This document shows, piece by piece, positions 53,290-62,246 of a DNA stretch of 64,000 bases; within the stretch, counting starts at the first letter, position 1; every line of letters begins with the position of its first letter. A model generated the notes under the pieces. The model did no database searches. It saw only the letters and a program-made list of their open reading frames with translations, and had not been told where the DNA came from. Made by a program: the position numbers and the translations under genes. The DNA lies in the NCBI GenBank assembly GCA_963761775.1, contig CAVXIF010000011.1, positions 868,001 through 932,000 of the forward strand, in the 5' to 3' direction. Origin of the DNA: Parerythrobacter_A sp963761775. GTDB taxonomy: Bacteria > Pseudomonadota > Alphaproteobacteria > Sphingomonadales > Sphingomonadaceae.

Positions 53290-53703
53290 TCAGCCCGCGT
53301 CTTCGGGAACGGACTTCGCGGTTCGGGTCGGCAGGCGATAGCGGTCATCGGCTACGCTGACTTCCAGCATCGCGCCGTCCGCGCTGAGCGTGTTGACCGA
53401 AACATCCGCACCGTCGGCAGCGATCAGCCCCGCGCCATCGGGATCGACATAGAACCGGCGATAGCCACCGTCGGGCGCGCGCAGCATGAGTGCCGCAAGG
53501 CCGGCAAACTCGCCCTCTTCGTCCGATGCGACTTCTTCCAGAAAGCAGACTTCGGCAAATTCACTACCGTCGCCAAGCGCGCATTCGATTGCGCTGGAAC
53601 CGTCGGCTGCGGGCGGCTGCGTGCGCTCCGGCTCAGCCTCGCCACATCCGGACAGGGCAAGTCCGAATCCAGCCGCCAGGATCGTCGTTTTCGAGAAAGT
53701 CAT
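53290..53703 (-). CDS. Small lipoprotein of unknown function
   Basis: 137 residues. Lipobox GLALSGCGEAEP near residue 20, then an acidic domain with two cysteines (IECALGDGSEFAEVCFLEE) and a beta-rich C-terminal half (LRAPDGGYRRFYVDPDGAGL). Family not recognised. The ATG overlaps the ilvD stop, so it is part of the ilvD operon, but no functional tie is evident. Confidence 0.8.
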   Translation of the reverse strand: MTFSKTTILAAGFGLALSGCGEAEPERTQPPAADGSSAIECALGDGSEFAEVCFLEEVASDEEGEFAGLAALMLRAPDGGYRRFYVDPDGAGLIAADGADVSVNTLSADGAMLEVSVADDRYRLPTRTAKSVPEDAG

Positions 53704-55559
53704 CGTGTCCGCCTCAACTGTGTCACATCACGCACCGCACCGCGCGCGGCGCTGGTCGTCATGGCGGCATAGGCTTCAAGACTTGCAGAAACCTTGCGGG
53801 GGCGGGGTTTGGCCGGTTGCCACGCCGCATCGCCGCGCGCCTCCATCGCCGCCCGCCGCGCCGCCAGCGCATCGTCGGACACCGATACCGCGATACTGCG
53901 CGCGGGGATGTCGATGACGATCTCGTCGCCTTCCTCGACCAGCGCAATCGTGCCGCCCTCTGCCGCTTCCGGGCTGGCGTGGCCGATGCTCAAGCCCGAC
54001 GTGCCGCCGGAGAACCGGCCATCTGTAACTAAAGCACAGGCCGCGCCCAGCCCCTTCGATTTCAGGTAGCTGGTCGGATACAGCATTTCCTGCATCCCCG
54101 GCCCGCCGCGCGGCCCTTCGTAGCGGATGACGATGACGTCGCCTTCCACGATCTGCCCGGTCAGGATGGCGGTGACGGCATCGTCCTGGCTTTCGAACAC
54201 CCGTGCGGGGCCGGAGAAGGTCAGGATGCTTTCGTCCACTCCGGCGGTTTTTACGATGCAGCCGTCCTCGGCAAGATTGCCGTAAAGCACCGCCAGCCCG
54301 CCATCCTGGCTGAAGGCGTGTTCGGCGCTGCGGATGACGCCGCATTCGCGGTCGGTGTCGAGCGAGGCCCAGCGGCGCGACTGGCTGAAGGCGGTCTGCG
54401 TCGGCACGCCCCCCGGGGCGGCGAGGAAGAGGTCGCGCGCTGCCTTGGAGGGTTCAGCGGCGATGTCCCATTCCGCCAGGGCATCGGCCAGTGTCGGGCT
54501 ATGGACGGTCGGCAGCGCGGTGTTGAGCAGCCCTGCCCGGTCCAGTTCGCCCAGGATCGCCATGATGCCGCCTGCGCGGTGGACGTCTTCCATATGCACG
54601 TCGTCCTTGGCCGGAGCGACCTTGCTGAGGCATGGCACGCGGCGGCTGAGCCGGTCGATATCGGCCATTGTGAAGTCGATCCCGGCTTCTTTCGCAGCAG
54701 CAAGCAGGTGCAGGACCGTGTTGGTCGAGCCGCCCATCGCGATGTCGAGGCTCATCGCATTTTCGAACGCGGCGAAGCTGGCGATGGTGCGCGGCAGGGC
54801 GGCGGCGTTGTCGTCCTCGTACCAGCGGCGGCAAAGCTCCACGATCAACCGCCCTGCCCGCAGGAACAGCGCCTTGCGGTCCGCATGCGTTGCCAGCGTC
54901 GAGCCATTGCCGGGCAGCGACAAGCCCAGCGCCTCGGTCAGGCAGTTCATCGAATTGGCGGTGAACATGCCCGAGCACGATCCGCAGGTCGGGCATGCGT
55001 TCTGCTCGATTTCCAGCACCTGTTCGTCGGTGTAGCGTTCATCGGCGGCAGCCACCATCGCATCGACCAGGTCGAGCGAGACCTCCTTGCCGTCCAGCAC
55101 CACCTTGCCGGCCTCCATCGGCCCGCCGCTGACGAACACGACCGGAATGTTCAGGCGCATCGCGGCCATCAGCATGCCGGGTGTGATCTTGTCGCAGTTG
55201 GAGATGCACACCATTGCATCGGCGCAATGCGCGTTGACCATGTATTCCACGCTGTCGGCGATCAGGTCGCGGCTGGGCAGCGAATACAGCATGCCGTCAT
55301 GGCCCATCGCAATGCCGTCATCCACCGCGATGGTGTTGAATTCCTTGGCAACGCCGCCCGCCGCTTCGATCTCGCGCGCGACCAGCTGGCCCAGATCCTT
55401 CAGATGGACGTGGCCCGGCACGAATTGCGTGAAGCTGTTGACCACGGCGATGATCGGCTTGCCGAAGTCGCCATCCTTCATGCCGGTGGCGCGCCACAAT
55501 CCGCGTGCGCCCGCCATGTTGCGGCCGTGGGTCGAGGTGCGGGAGCGGTAGGCGGGCAT
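53700..55559 (-). CDS. ilvD: Dihydroxy-acid dehydratase
   Basis: 619 residues. Dehydrates dihydroxyacids to the 2-oxo acids for valine, leucine and isoleucine synthesis. The cluster cysteines are in CISNCDKITPGML and NACPTCGSCSGMFTANSMNC. Substrate-site motifs include MAGARGLWRATGMKDGDFGK and the C-terminal VTDGRFSGGTSGLSIGH. Length and sequence are ordinary. It lies downstream of a probable N-formylglutamate amidohydrolase gene, 66 bases away. Confidence 0.97.
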   Translation of the reverse strand: MPAYRSRTSTHGRNMAGARGLWRATGMKDGDFGKPIIAVVNSFTQFVPGHVHLKDLGQLVAREIEAAGGVAKEFNTIAVDDGIAMGHDGMLYSLPSRDLIADSVEYMVNAHCADAMVCISNCDKITPGMLMAAMRLNIPVVFVSGGPMEAGKVVLDGKEVSLDLVDAMVAAADERYTDEQVLEIEQNACPTCGSCSGMFTANSMNCLTEALGLSLPGNGSTLATHADRKALFLRAGRLIVELCRRWYEDDNAAALPRTIASFAAFENAMSLDIAMGGSTNTVLHLLAAAKEAGIDFTMADIDRLSRRVPCLSKVAPAKDDVHMEDVHRAGGIMAILGELDRAGLLNTALPTVHSPTLADALAEWDIAAEPSKAARDLFLAAPGGVPTQTAFSQSRRWASLDTDRECGVIRSAEHAFSQDGGLAVLYGNLAEDGCIVKTAGVDESILTFSGPARVFESQDDAVTAILTGQIVEGDVIVIRYEGPRGGPGMQEMLYPTSYLKSKGLGAACALVTDGRFSGGTSGLSIGHASPEAAEGGTIALVEEGDEIVIDIPARSIAVSVSDDALAARRAAMEARGDAAWQPAKPRPRKVSASLEAYAAMTTSAARGAVRDVTQLRRTR

Positions 55560-55625
55560 GGGGCGGCTTTCGATCAGGACAGGTCTGGCGAAGACTAAAG
55601 CACGCCCGACAGCTTGCGCAAAGCC

Positions 55626-56355
55626 CTACCCGTTGCCTAGCGCCGATGCGGTGCGCCCTGGCCACGTCCGCAATCAGGCGCGCCCATCGTGCCTGATCGG
55701 CCTTGGTCGCGATAAGATCCTGCCGAATTTCCAGCGTCAAATAAGCCCGTCCACGCGCTTCGGCATGACGGTCCATCGAGGCGTTCAGCTGCTTGCCGGA
55801 ATAGGGCTGATTGTCGCCTACGGTCAGGCCTGTATCGGCAAAGAACCGCATGGCGTGGCGCGCGGCGCGGTCATCCTGATTGTAGAGCAGCGCCACTTCC
55901 CACGGACGTTCCGCGTCGGGGTCGCTTTCCAGCGTCGGCGTGAAGCTGTGCAGCGCGACGATCAGGGCCGGTTCTGCGTCGTCCAGCCATTGTGCCAGCG
56001 CCGTATGGTAAGGCCGGTGATAGCGCGCCAGCCGCCGTTCGATGTCCGCGCCGATATTGCCTGGTATGGTGTGCCCGTCGCTGGCGATCGGCACCACGGC
56101 GGCCTCGTCCTCGCGTCGGTGCAGGTCGCAGACGAGGCGGCTGACCGTGGCGATATGCACCGCGATCCCGTGCCTGCGCGCCAGACGGTCGGCGATGCCC
56201 TCGACTCCGATATCGACTGCGATATGGGTGTCGAGCAGCGCCGCGTCGATGCCTAGGTCGATATCGTCCGGCACATGGCTGGAGGCATGGTCGGCAAGGC
56301 AGACAATGCCGCCGCGCACCGGCTCGCCGACCTGGCGATAGGGTCCATCGCTCAC
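55626..56355 (-). CDS. N-formylglutamate amidohydrolase family protein (probable frameshift at end)
   Basis: About 242 residues. Family motifs: GIVCLADHASSHVPDDIDLG, the metal-binding HIATVSRLVCDLHR and LIVALHSFTPTLES, and LTLEIRQDLIATKADQARWA near the end. The GTG start at 56355 overlaps the ispE stop. In the present sequence the frame fails to stop and runs 240 bases into ilvD, which is implausible. An extra C in the CCC run at 55656-55658 explains this; without it the protein ends at TAG 55628-55626. Role may be in histidine breakdown or in N-formyl amino acid salvage. Confidence 0.8.
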
Positions 56356-57161
56356 CGCAAACGCCCGCGCATCTGCCACCAGTCCGGCTGCATTTTCGCG
56401 ATGAAAGCGGCCGCGGCATCGGCACGTTCGGTAGACCGATACAGCGCGAAGCAGGTCGCACCCGAACCGGACATGCGCGTTACGAACGCATCGGTTTCGC
56501 GCAACGCGGCAAGCACATCTGCGATGGGCGGGCAAAGCGAAATAGCGGGGCTTTCCAGATCGTTGCGCCCCTCTCTTGCGATATCGTCGCAGGTTCCGGT
56601 TGGCAAACTACCGCGATCCTTTCCGTCCCACGCCTCGAAAACAGGTCCGGTCGCCAGCGCCCGACCCGGATTGACCAGCAGCACTTCGGTCCCGGCCAGA
56701 TCGTTCTCGACGGGTTCGATGTCCGATCCGGTGCCGCGCCCGATGGCCGCCACGCTATCGACGCATGCAGGTACATCCGCGCCCAGCTTCGCTGCCTTTT
56801 CCCGCCAGTTATCGGGCAGGCCGTACATTTCGCGCACGATGCGAAAAACCGCCCCTGCGTCGGCAGACCCGCCGCCAAGCCCCGCCGCGACCGGCAGGTT
56901 TTTCTCCAGCGAAATTTCCAGATCCCGGACGGACGCGGCAACGCGTTCAACGCCAACGCGGCAAGGTTATCGAATGGCACGCCCAGCTCCTCCGCGAACG
57001 GGCCACGCACGTGCAGTGTATCGTTGTCGCGCGATGTTCGCCGTCAGCACGTCGCCCGCATCGACGAAGGCGAACAGCGTCTCGATCTCGTGATAGCCAT
57101 CGTCCCGCCGCGCGCGCACGTGCAGGGCGAGATTGATCTTGGCATAGCCCGTTTCACGCAT
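56352..57161 (-). CDS. ispE: 4-diphosphocytidyl-2-C-methyl-D-erythritol kinase (two frameshifts)
   Basis: GHMP kinase of the MEP pathway of isoprenoid synthesis, 269 residues repaired. N-terminal MRETGYAKINLALHVRARRD, ATP loop LPVAAGLGGGSADAGAVFRI and C-terminal FVTRMSGSGATCFALY are all typical. The frame breaks at about 57027-57033 (an extra base after DVLTANI) and again near 56940 (a missing base before AASVRDLEISLEKN). The two cancel, so the total length is a multiple of three. The MEP pathway is expected to be essential, so these are probably sequence errors. Confidence 0.9.
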
Positions 57162-57213
57162 ACGCCTGCTCCTGAACTTTTGAAACGCCTGCTACCCCGC
57201 ACCTCCCCCATAT

Positions 57214-57300
57214 CGTCGCCCCGGACTTGATCCGGGGTCCAGCTACTTTGTGCGCGGTTCCCGAAAGCTAGCTGGATCCCGGATCAAGTCCGGGATGACG
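57214..57300. repeat. Long inverted repeat (hairpin) between ispE and etfD
   Basis: Two 31-base arms, 57214-57244 and 57270-57300, pair with three mismatches around a 25-base loop. The core CCCGGACTTGATCCGGG is itself a palindrome. It matches in style the CGTCATCCCGGACTTGATCC family of dispersed alphaproteobacterial intergenic repeats (from memory). Partial core copy at 63370-63383. It may also act as a bidirectional terminator, though no T-run follows. Confidence 0.85.
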
Positions 57301-57331
57301 AAGGCGTGCATTCGCGATACCGACCTATCGG

Positions 57332-59002
57332 TCACATGTTGGGATAGTTCGGCCCGCCGCCACCTTCGGGCGTGGTCCAGTTGATGTTCTGGTTCGGGTC
57401 CTTGATGTCGCAGGTCTTGCAGTGGACGCAGTTCTGCGAGTTGATGACGAATTTCGGCTCCGCCTCGCCTTCGACCACCCATTCGTAGACACCCGCCGGG
57501 CAATAGCGCGTCGACGGTCCGCCATAGACGCCCAGCTCGCTGGCGCGTTGCAGTTCCATGTCGGCGACCTTCAGGTGATTGGGCTGGTCCTCGGCATGGT
57601 TGGTATAGCTGAAAGATACCGACGTCAGCCGGTCGAATGTGATGACCCCGTCGGGCTTGGGATACTTGATCGGCTGGTACAGGTCCGCGCGCTGCGTTTC
57701 GGTGTAGTCCGCGTGATGCTTCATGGCGAAGGGCAGGCCGATCTTCAGCTGCCGCATCCACATGTCGATACCGGCCAGTACGGTACCGATATCGCCACCG
57801 AATTTGGCAACCATCGGCTGCGCGTTCTGCGCCTTTTTCAACTCGGTCGCGATCCAGCTGTTGCGCAGGTTCGAATCGTAATCGGCCAACTCGGTCCGCT
57901 CATGCCCGCCAGCGATCGCCGCCGCCGCACTTTCGGCGGCCAGCATCCCGCTCTTCATCGCGGTATGGCTGCCCTTGATGCGCGGCACGTTGACGAAGCC
58001 CGCCGCACAGCCGATCAGCGCGCCGCCGGGGAAGGCAAGCTTCGGCACGCTTTGCCACCCGCCCTCGTTGATCGCCCGCGCGCCGTAGGCCACGCGCTTG
58101 CCGCCTTCCAGATAGTCGCGGATGGCGGGATGCAGTTTCCAACGCTGGAATTCCTCGAACGGGGAGACGTAAGGGTTCTTGTAATCGAGCGCGGTCACGA
58201 AGCCCAAAGCCACCTGCCCGTTCGCCTGATGATAGAGAAATCCGCCGCCCCAGCTGTCGCTTTCGGACAGCGGCCAGCCTTGGGTATGGATCACCTGACC
58301 CGGCTTGTGCTTCTTGGGATCGATATCCCACAATTCCTTTACGCCGAGGCCATAGACCTGCGGTTGGCAGTCCGCTTCGAGGTCGAAGCGCGCCTTCATC
58401 TGTTTGGTAAGGTTGCCGCGCGCGCCTTCGGCAAACAGCGTATATTTCGCCTCGATCTCCATGCCCGGCTGGAAATCGCCCTTGTGCGTCCCGTCCGCAG
58501 CAACGCCCATATCCTGCGTGACGACACCGCGCACCGCGCCCGCATCGTCGAACATGACATCGGCGGCGGGGAAGCCGGGGAACACCATGACGCCCAGCGC
58601 CTCCGCCTGTTCGCCCAGCCAGCGGGTCTGGTTGGCGAGGCTGCCGGTATAGCACCCATCGTTCCCCATGAACGGGGGCAGCGCCATATGCGGGATGTCG
58701 AATTTCTTCCCCTTGGACAGGATCCAGTGCTGGTTATCCGTCACCGGCGTTTCCGCCATCGGGCAGCCGGTTTCCTTCCAGTCCGGCAGCAACTCATCGA
58801 GCGCAATGGGATCGACCACTGCGCCCGACAGGATATGCGCGCCGATTTCGGAGCCTTTTTCCAGAACGACAACCTCAAGGTTCTCGTCGATCTGTTTCAG
58901 CCGGATTGCGGCAGCCATGCCCGCCACGCCGCCGCCGACGATGACCACGTCGCATGGCATGGATTCACGTTCGATAACGGTGGCTGTTTCTTCTGATGAC
59001 AT
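57332..59002 (-). CDS. etfD: Electron transfer flavoprotein-ubiquinone oxidoreductase
   Basis: About 556 residues. Passes electrons from electron transfer flavoprotein to ubiquinone in fatty acid and amino acid oxidation, at the membrane surface. The FAD motif is VVIVGGGVAGMAAAIRLK, the second FAD region EGARGNLTKQMKARFDLE, and the C-terminal [4Fe-4S] ligands are in RYCPAGVYEW and NCVHCKTCDIKDPNQN. ATG at 59002 or 59014 both fit. It stands alone, with no etfAB in the window. Upstream of a hairpin repeat at its 3' side. Confidence 0.95.
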   Translation of the reverse strand: MSSEETATVIERESMPCDVVIVGGGVAGMAAAIRLKQIDENLEVVVLEKGSEIGAHILSGAVVDPIALDELLPDWKETGCPMAETPVTDNQHWILSKGKKFDIPHMALPPFMGNDGCYTGSLANQTRWLGEQAEALGVMVFPGFPAADVMFDDAGAVRGVVTQDMGVAADGTHKGDFQPGMEIEAKYTLFAEGARGNLTKQMKARFDLEADCQPQVYGLGVKELWDIDPKKHKPGQVIHTQGWPLSESDSWGGGFLYHQANGQVALGFVTALDYKNPYVSPFEEFQRWKLHPAIRDYLEGGKRVAYGARAINEGGWQSVPKLAFPGGALIGCAAGFVNVPRIKGSHTAMKSGMLAAESAAAAIAGGHERTELADYDSNLRNSWIATELKKAQNAQPMVAKFGGDIGTVLAGIDMWMRQLKIGLPFAMKHHADYTETQRADLYQPIKYPKPDGVITFDRLTSVSFSYTNHAEDQPNHLKVADMELQRASELGVYGGPSTRYCPAGVYEWVVEGEAEPKFVINSQNCVHCKTCDIKDPNQNINWTTPEGGGGPNYPNM

Positions 59003-59097
59003 GGAAACGGGCATCTTTCGTTGCAGGGTCTGTTTTTGCAAATTAGGGTCGGCAGGTCTTGAATACCAGTCACTGGCAGGTCAAGGTTGCTGTGCCG

Positions 59098-59886
59098 ATG
59101 ACCGCTGTTGCCCCACCTCGCCACGCGCCACCCCAAGCACCTGCTTCCGCCGACGACATCGCCGCCGCCTTGGCATGGTGGCGCGATGCCGGTGTGTCGC
59201 ATGACTACGCCGATGACGCTACGACTTGGCTTGCGGAGCCCGATGCGGAAAGCGCGGATCAACCAGATAAGCCAACAGCAAAGGTCCGGACGTCGAAACC
59301 GGCCTCGGCACCCCAAGCACCACTAACCCCGATTGCAGGCGACCCGGCGGCCTGGCCCAAAGACCTTGCCGCCTTTCGCGACTGGTGGATCGCCTCGCCC
59401 GACCTTGCCCCGGGCGGATTCGGCGCGCGGGTTCCGCCCCGTGGCGAGGCAGGGGCGGCCAATCTGTTCCTCGTACCCGAACCCGATGCCGACGATGCGG
59501 CAACATTGCTCTCCGGGCCGCAGGGCAACCTGTTGCGAAGTTTCCTGAGCGCAGCCGGTCTGGCCGGGGCGGACTGCTATTTCGCCTCCGCCCTGCCCGC
59601 CACGATCACCATGCCCGACTGGCAGGAATTGCGCGCGCGCGGTCTCGATGCCTTGCTGGCCCATCACATCGGCCTTGCCCGACCGCAGCGCATCATTGCG
59701 TTCGGACGCAACCTCCTGCCGCTGTTGGGACACGATACGGCGCAGGCCGCGACCAATGGCTTGCAATTTAGCACAAACGATAGCGAAATACCGCTGCTTG
59801 CCGGGCCTACGCTGAACGAGCTGCTGCGCGCGCCGCGGCGCCGTAGCCGGTTCTGGCAACGATGGCTCACATGGACGGACGACTGA
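59098..59886 (+). CDS. Uracil-DNA glycosylase-like protein with degenerate active site
   Basis: 262 residues, UDG-superfamily fold by overall pattern (LFLVPEPDADDAATLLSGPQ, NLLRSFLSAAGLAGADCYFA, IIAFGRNLLPLLG, LLAGPTLNELLRAPRRRSRF). The family 4 GEAPG motif is replaced by VPEPDADD, the catalytic HPS region by LAGPTLNE, and the iron-sulfur cysteines are missing. An N-terminal Pro/Ala-rich stretch of 90 residues precedes it. It is divergent from etfD and two bases from the lytic transglycosylase. It is probably not an active uracil glycosylase, or is a diverged one. Confidence 0.8.
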   Translation: MTAVAPPRHAPPQAPASADDIAAALAWWRDAGVSHDYADDATTWLAEPDAESADQPDKPTAKVRTSKPASAPQAPLTPIAGDPAAWPKDLAAFRDWWIASPDLAPGGFGARVPPRGEAGAANLFLVPEPDADDAATLLSGPQGNLLRSFLSAAGLAGADCYFASALPATITMPDWQELRARGLDALLAHHIGLARPQRIIAFGRNLLPLLGHDTAQAATNGLQFSTNDSEIPLLAGPTLNELLRAPRRRSRFWQRWLTWTDD

Positions 59887-59887
59887 T

Positions 59888-61651
59888 ATGCCCCGCATTG
59901 CAACCCGACCGGTAATTCTCGCCGCCATGCTGGCCGGTATCGCCATGACGGGCACCGCCGCCAATGCACAACAGTCGACCGCTGCCGATTATTTCCGCGA
60001 GCGATCGGTTACGTCCAACACGCCGACCGTGCTCGATGCATCGCAAGTCACACGCTATCGTTCCGTCTTCGCCGCGATCGACCGGCAGGACTGGAACACC
60101 GTCGCCACCATGCTGGCGCAGGACGATGGCAGCCCGCTCCATCAAGTCGCGTTGGCGGAATATTACCTGCATGCGAATAGCCCGCGCATCGAGGCAGGAC
60201 AGATCCAGCAATGGCTGTCTGCCGGGACCGACCTGCCGCAGGCCGAGCAGATCACCGCACTCGGCGAACGGCGCGGGATGGAGGCACGTTATGCGGTGCC
60301 GGCCAAGCAATCCTTCGTCAGCCAGGGCTACGCCAGCAAGCGCATCCGTCCGCGCACGGTGCGCGACGGCACCCTGCCGGACTCGATCCGCCAATCCATC
60401 CTGCAGCACATCAAGGATGACGATCCCGATGGCGCGCGGCTGATGCTGGACGGTATCGACGCCAACCTGAGCAGCGAATCCCGTGCGGAATGGCGCCAGC
60501 GCGTGGCGTGGAGCTATTATATCGAGAACGACGACCGCGCCGCGCTCGGCATGGCGATGACTGTGGCGCAGGGGTCGGGCGCGTGGGTAGCGGAAGGCGA
60601 CTGGGTCGCGGGTCTTGCAGCCTGGCGGCTGGGCGATTGCGACACCAGCGCCGCCTATTTCGAACGCGCCGCGCAGGGTGCCTACAATGTCGAATTGCAG
60701 GCGGCGGCGCGCTATTGGGCCAGCCGCGCCTATATCCGCTGCCGTGCGCCGGAAAAGGCCGCCGAGCAATTACGCGGCGCGGCCGACCTCGACGAAACGC
60801 TGTACGGCATGCTGGCGCTGGAACAGCTGGGCAAACAACTTCCCGGTACCCATGCGCAGGCCGATTTCAGCGCCGATGACTGGCGCAAATTGCAGGGCGT
60901 AACCAACGTCCGCACTGCCGTCGCGTTGGCGCAAATCGGCGAAAGCGCGCTTGCCGATGATGTCCTGCGCCATCAGGCGGAGATCGGCGACGCCTCGCAA
61001 TATGACGAACTGTCGCGGCTGGCGCGCGAGCTTGGCCTGCCCTCCACGCAGCTGTGGATGGCGCACAATGCACCGCGCGGCGCGCAGTCCGAACCCGCCC
61101 TGCGCTACCCCGCCCCGCGCTGGACGCCGGTAAACGGCTGGAAAGTCGATCCGGCGCTGGCCTATGCCCATACGCTTCAGGAATCGAACTTCCGGGCCCG
61201 TGTCGTCAGCCCGGCTGGCGCTCGGGGCCTGATGCAGATCATGCCTGCCGCGGCGAAGGACCATGCCGGCAAGCTGGGCGTGGCAGGCAATGCGCGCGAT
61301 CTGTCGCGGCCGGAAATCAATCTCGCCTTCGGGCAGGAACATCTCAACATGCTGCGCCATAGCGGCGCGACCGGCGGGCGGCTGCCCAAGATCATGGCGG
61401 CCTACAACGCCGGTCTGCGCCCCGTGACCCGCTGGAACAGGGAAGTGCGCGATCAGGACGACGCGCTGCTATATATGGAGAGCATCCCCTATTGGGAAAC
61501 GCGCGGCTACGTCGCCATCGTGATGCGCAATTACTGGATGTACGAGCGGCAGGCCAATGCACCCCTGTCGCCCAGCCGCCGCGCGCTGGCGGAGGGGCAG
61601 TGGCCCGGCTTTCCCGAGCTTGGGCCGGAACGCATCACCCTGCGCGATTGA
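59888..61651 (+). CDS. Soluble lytic murein transglycosylase
   Basis: 587 residues. Signal peptide (PVILAAMLAGIAMTGTAANA) then a superhelical alpha-solenoid region and a C-terminal GH23 domain. The catalytic Glu is in YAHTLQESNFRARVVSPAGA, followed by RGLMQIMPAAAK and IMAAYNAGLRPVTRW. It cleaves peptidoglycan glycan strands, forming 1,6-anhydro ends. Its stop overlaps the moaB ATG (TGATG). Confidence 0.94.
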   Translation: MPRIATRPVILAAMLAGIAMTGTAANAQQSTAADYFRERSVTSNTPTVLDASQVTRYRSVFAAIDRQDWNTVATMLAQDDGSPLHQVALAEYYLHANSPRIEAGQIQQWLSAGTDLPQAEQITALGERRGMEARYAVPAKQSFVSQGYASKRIRPRTVRDGTLPDSIRQSILQHIKDDDPDGARLMLDGIDANLSSESRAEWRQRVAWSYYIENDDRAALGMAMTVAQGSGAWVAEGDWVAGLAAWRLGDCDTSAAYFERAAQGAYNVELQAAARYWASRAYIRCRAPEKAAEQLRGAADLDETLYGMLALEQLGKQLPGTHAQADFSADDWRKLQGVTNVRTAVALAQIGESALADDVLRHQAEIGDASQYDELSRLARELGLPSTQLWMAHNAPRGAQSEPALRYPAPRWTPVNGWKVDPALAYAHTLQESNFRARVVSPAGARGLMQIMPAAAKDHAGKLGVAGNARDLSRPEINLAFGQEHLNMLRHSGATGGRLPKIMAAYNAGLRPVTRWNREVRDQDDALLYMESIPYWETRGYVAIVMRNYWMYERQANAPLSPSRRALAEGQWPGFPELGPERITLRD

Positions 61652-62180
61652 TGGCAGTCGACCCGGATCGCGTTTTCAAGCCGCTGAACCTCGCGGTGCT
61701 GACGGTGTCGGATACCCGCACGCCCGATACCGACACATCCGGCGATATTCTTGTGTCACGGCTGGAGGCGGCGGGGCATCGGCTGGCTGCCCGTGCAATT
61801 ACCCGCGACGATGCCGACCTGCTAATGACGCAGCTGGAAACGTGGGTGGCCGATCCCGCTATCGATGCGGTGCTATGCACCGGCGGTACCGGCCTGACCG
61901 GGCGCGACGTTACACCCGAAGCGCTGGCCCGTGTCGCCACCAGGGACATCCCGGGTTTCGGCGAACTGTTCCGCTGGCTCAGTTTCAAAACCATCGGCAC
62001 CAGCACCATCCAGAGCCGCGCCTGCGCCGTGCTGGCGGGCGACACATACATATCTTCGCGTTGCCCGGATCGAACGGCGCGGTGAAGGACGGGTGGGACG
62101 GCATCCTCGCCGAACAGCTCGACAGCCGCAACAGCCCCTGCAATTTCGTCGATCTGATGCCCCGCCTGCGCGAGACCTGA
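61651..62180 (+). CDS. moaB: Molybdenum cofactor biosynthesis protein MoaB (frameshifted)
   Basis: About 175 residues repaired. Molybdopterin adenylyltransferase-like fold: LNLAVLTVSDTRTPDTDTSG, LCTGGTGLTGRDVTPEA and the C-terminal FALPGSNGAVKDGWDGILAE. A doubled AT (CATATCTT) at 62050-62053 adds two bases, which shifts the frame and ends the protein early at 62085. Removing two bases restores the family C-terminus with stop at 62180. No other molybdopterin genes are adjacent. Confidence 0.9.
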
Positions 62181-62218
62181 ACGCCACCGCTCCCTCTACA
62201 AGCATATTGTTCTGTATT

Positions 62219-62234
62219 TGTTCCACGTGAAACA
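62219..62234. other. parS chromosome-segregation site
   Basis: TGTTCCACGTGAAACA matches the bacterial parS consensus TGTTNCACGTGAAACA exactly, and its complement, TGTTTCACGTGGAACA, is the form I recall for Caulobacter (from memory). It lies in the 66-base gap between moaB and the radical SAM gene. ParB loads here to form the partition complex near the replication origin. parA and parB are not in the window. Confidence 0.85.
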
Positions 62235-62246
62235 CTATGCAGCGGC

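Noticed and set aside
55318..55625. N-formylglutamate amidohydrolase continuing into ilvD
   Set aside because: The tail is a shifted reading of ilvD and shows no family resemblance. A one-base indel that restores a stop at 55626 is simpler.
57001..57125. CACGTG motifs inside ispE as further parS sites
   Set aside because: They lack the flanking TGTT and AACA; only 62219-62234 fits the full consensus.
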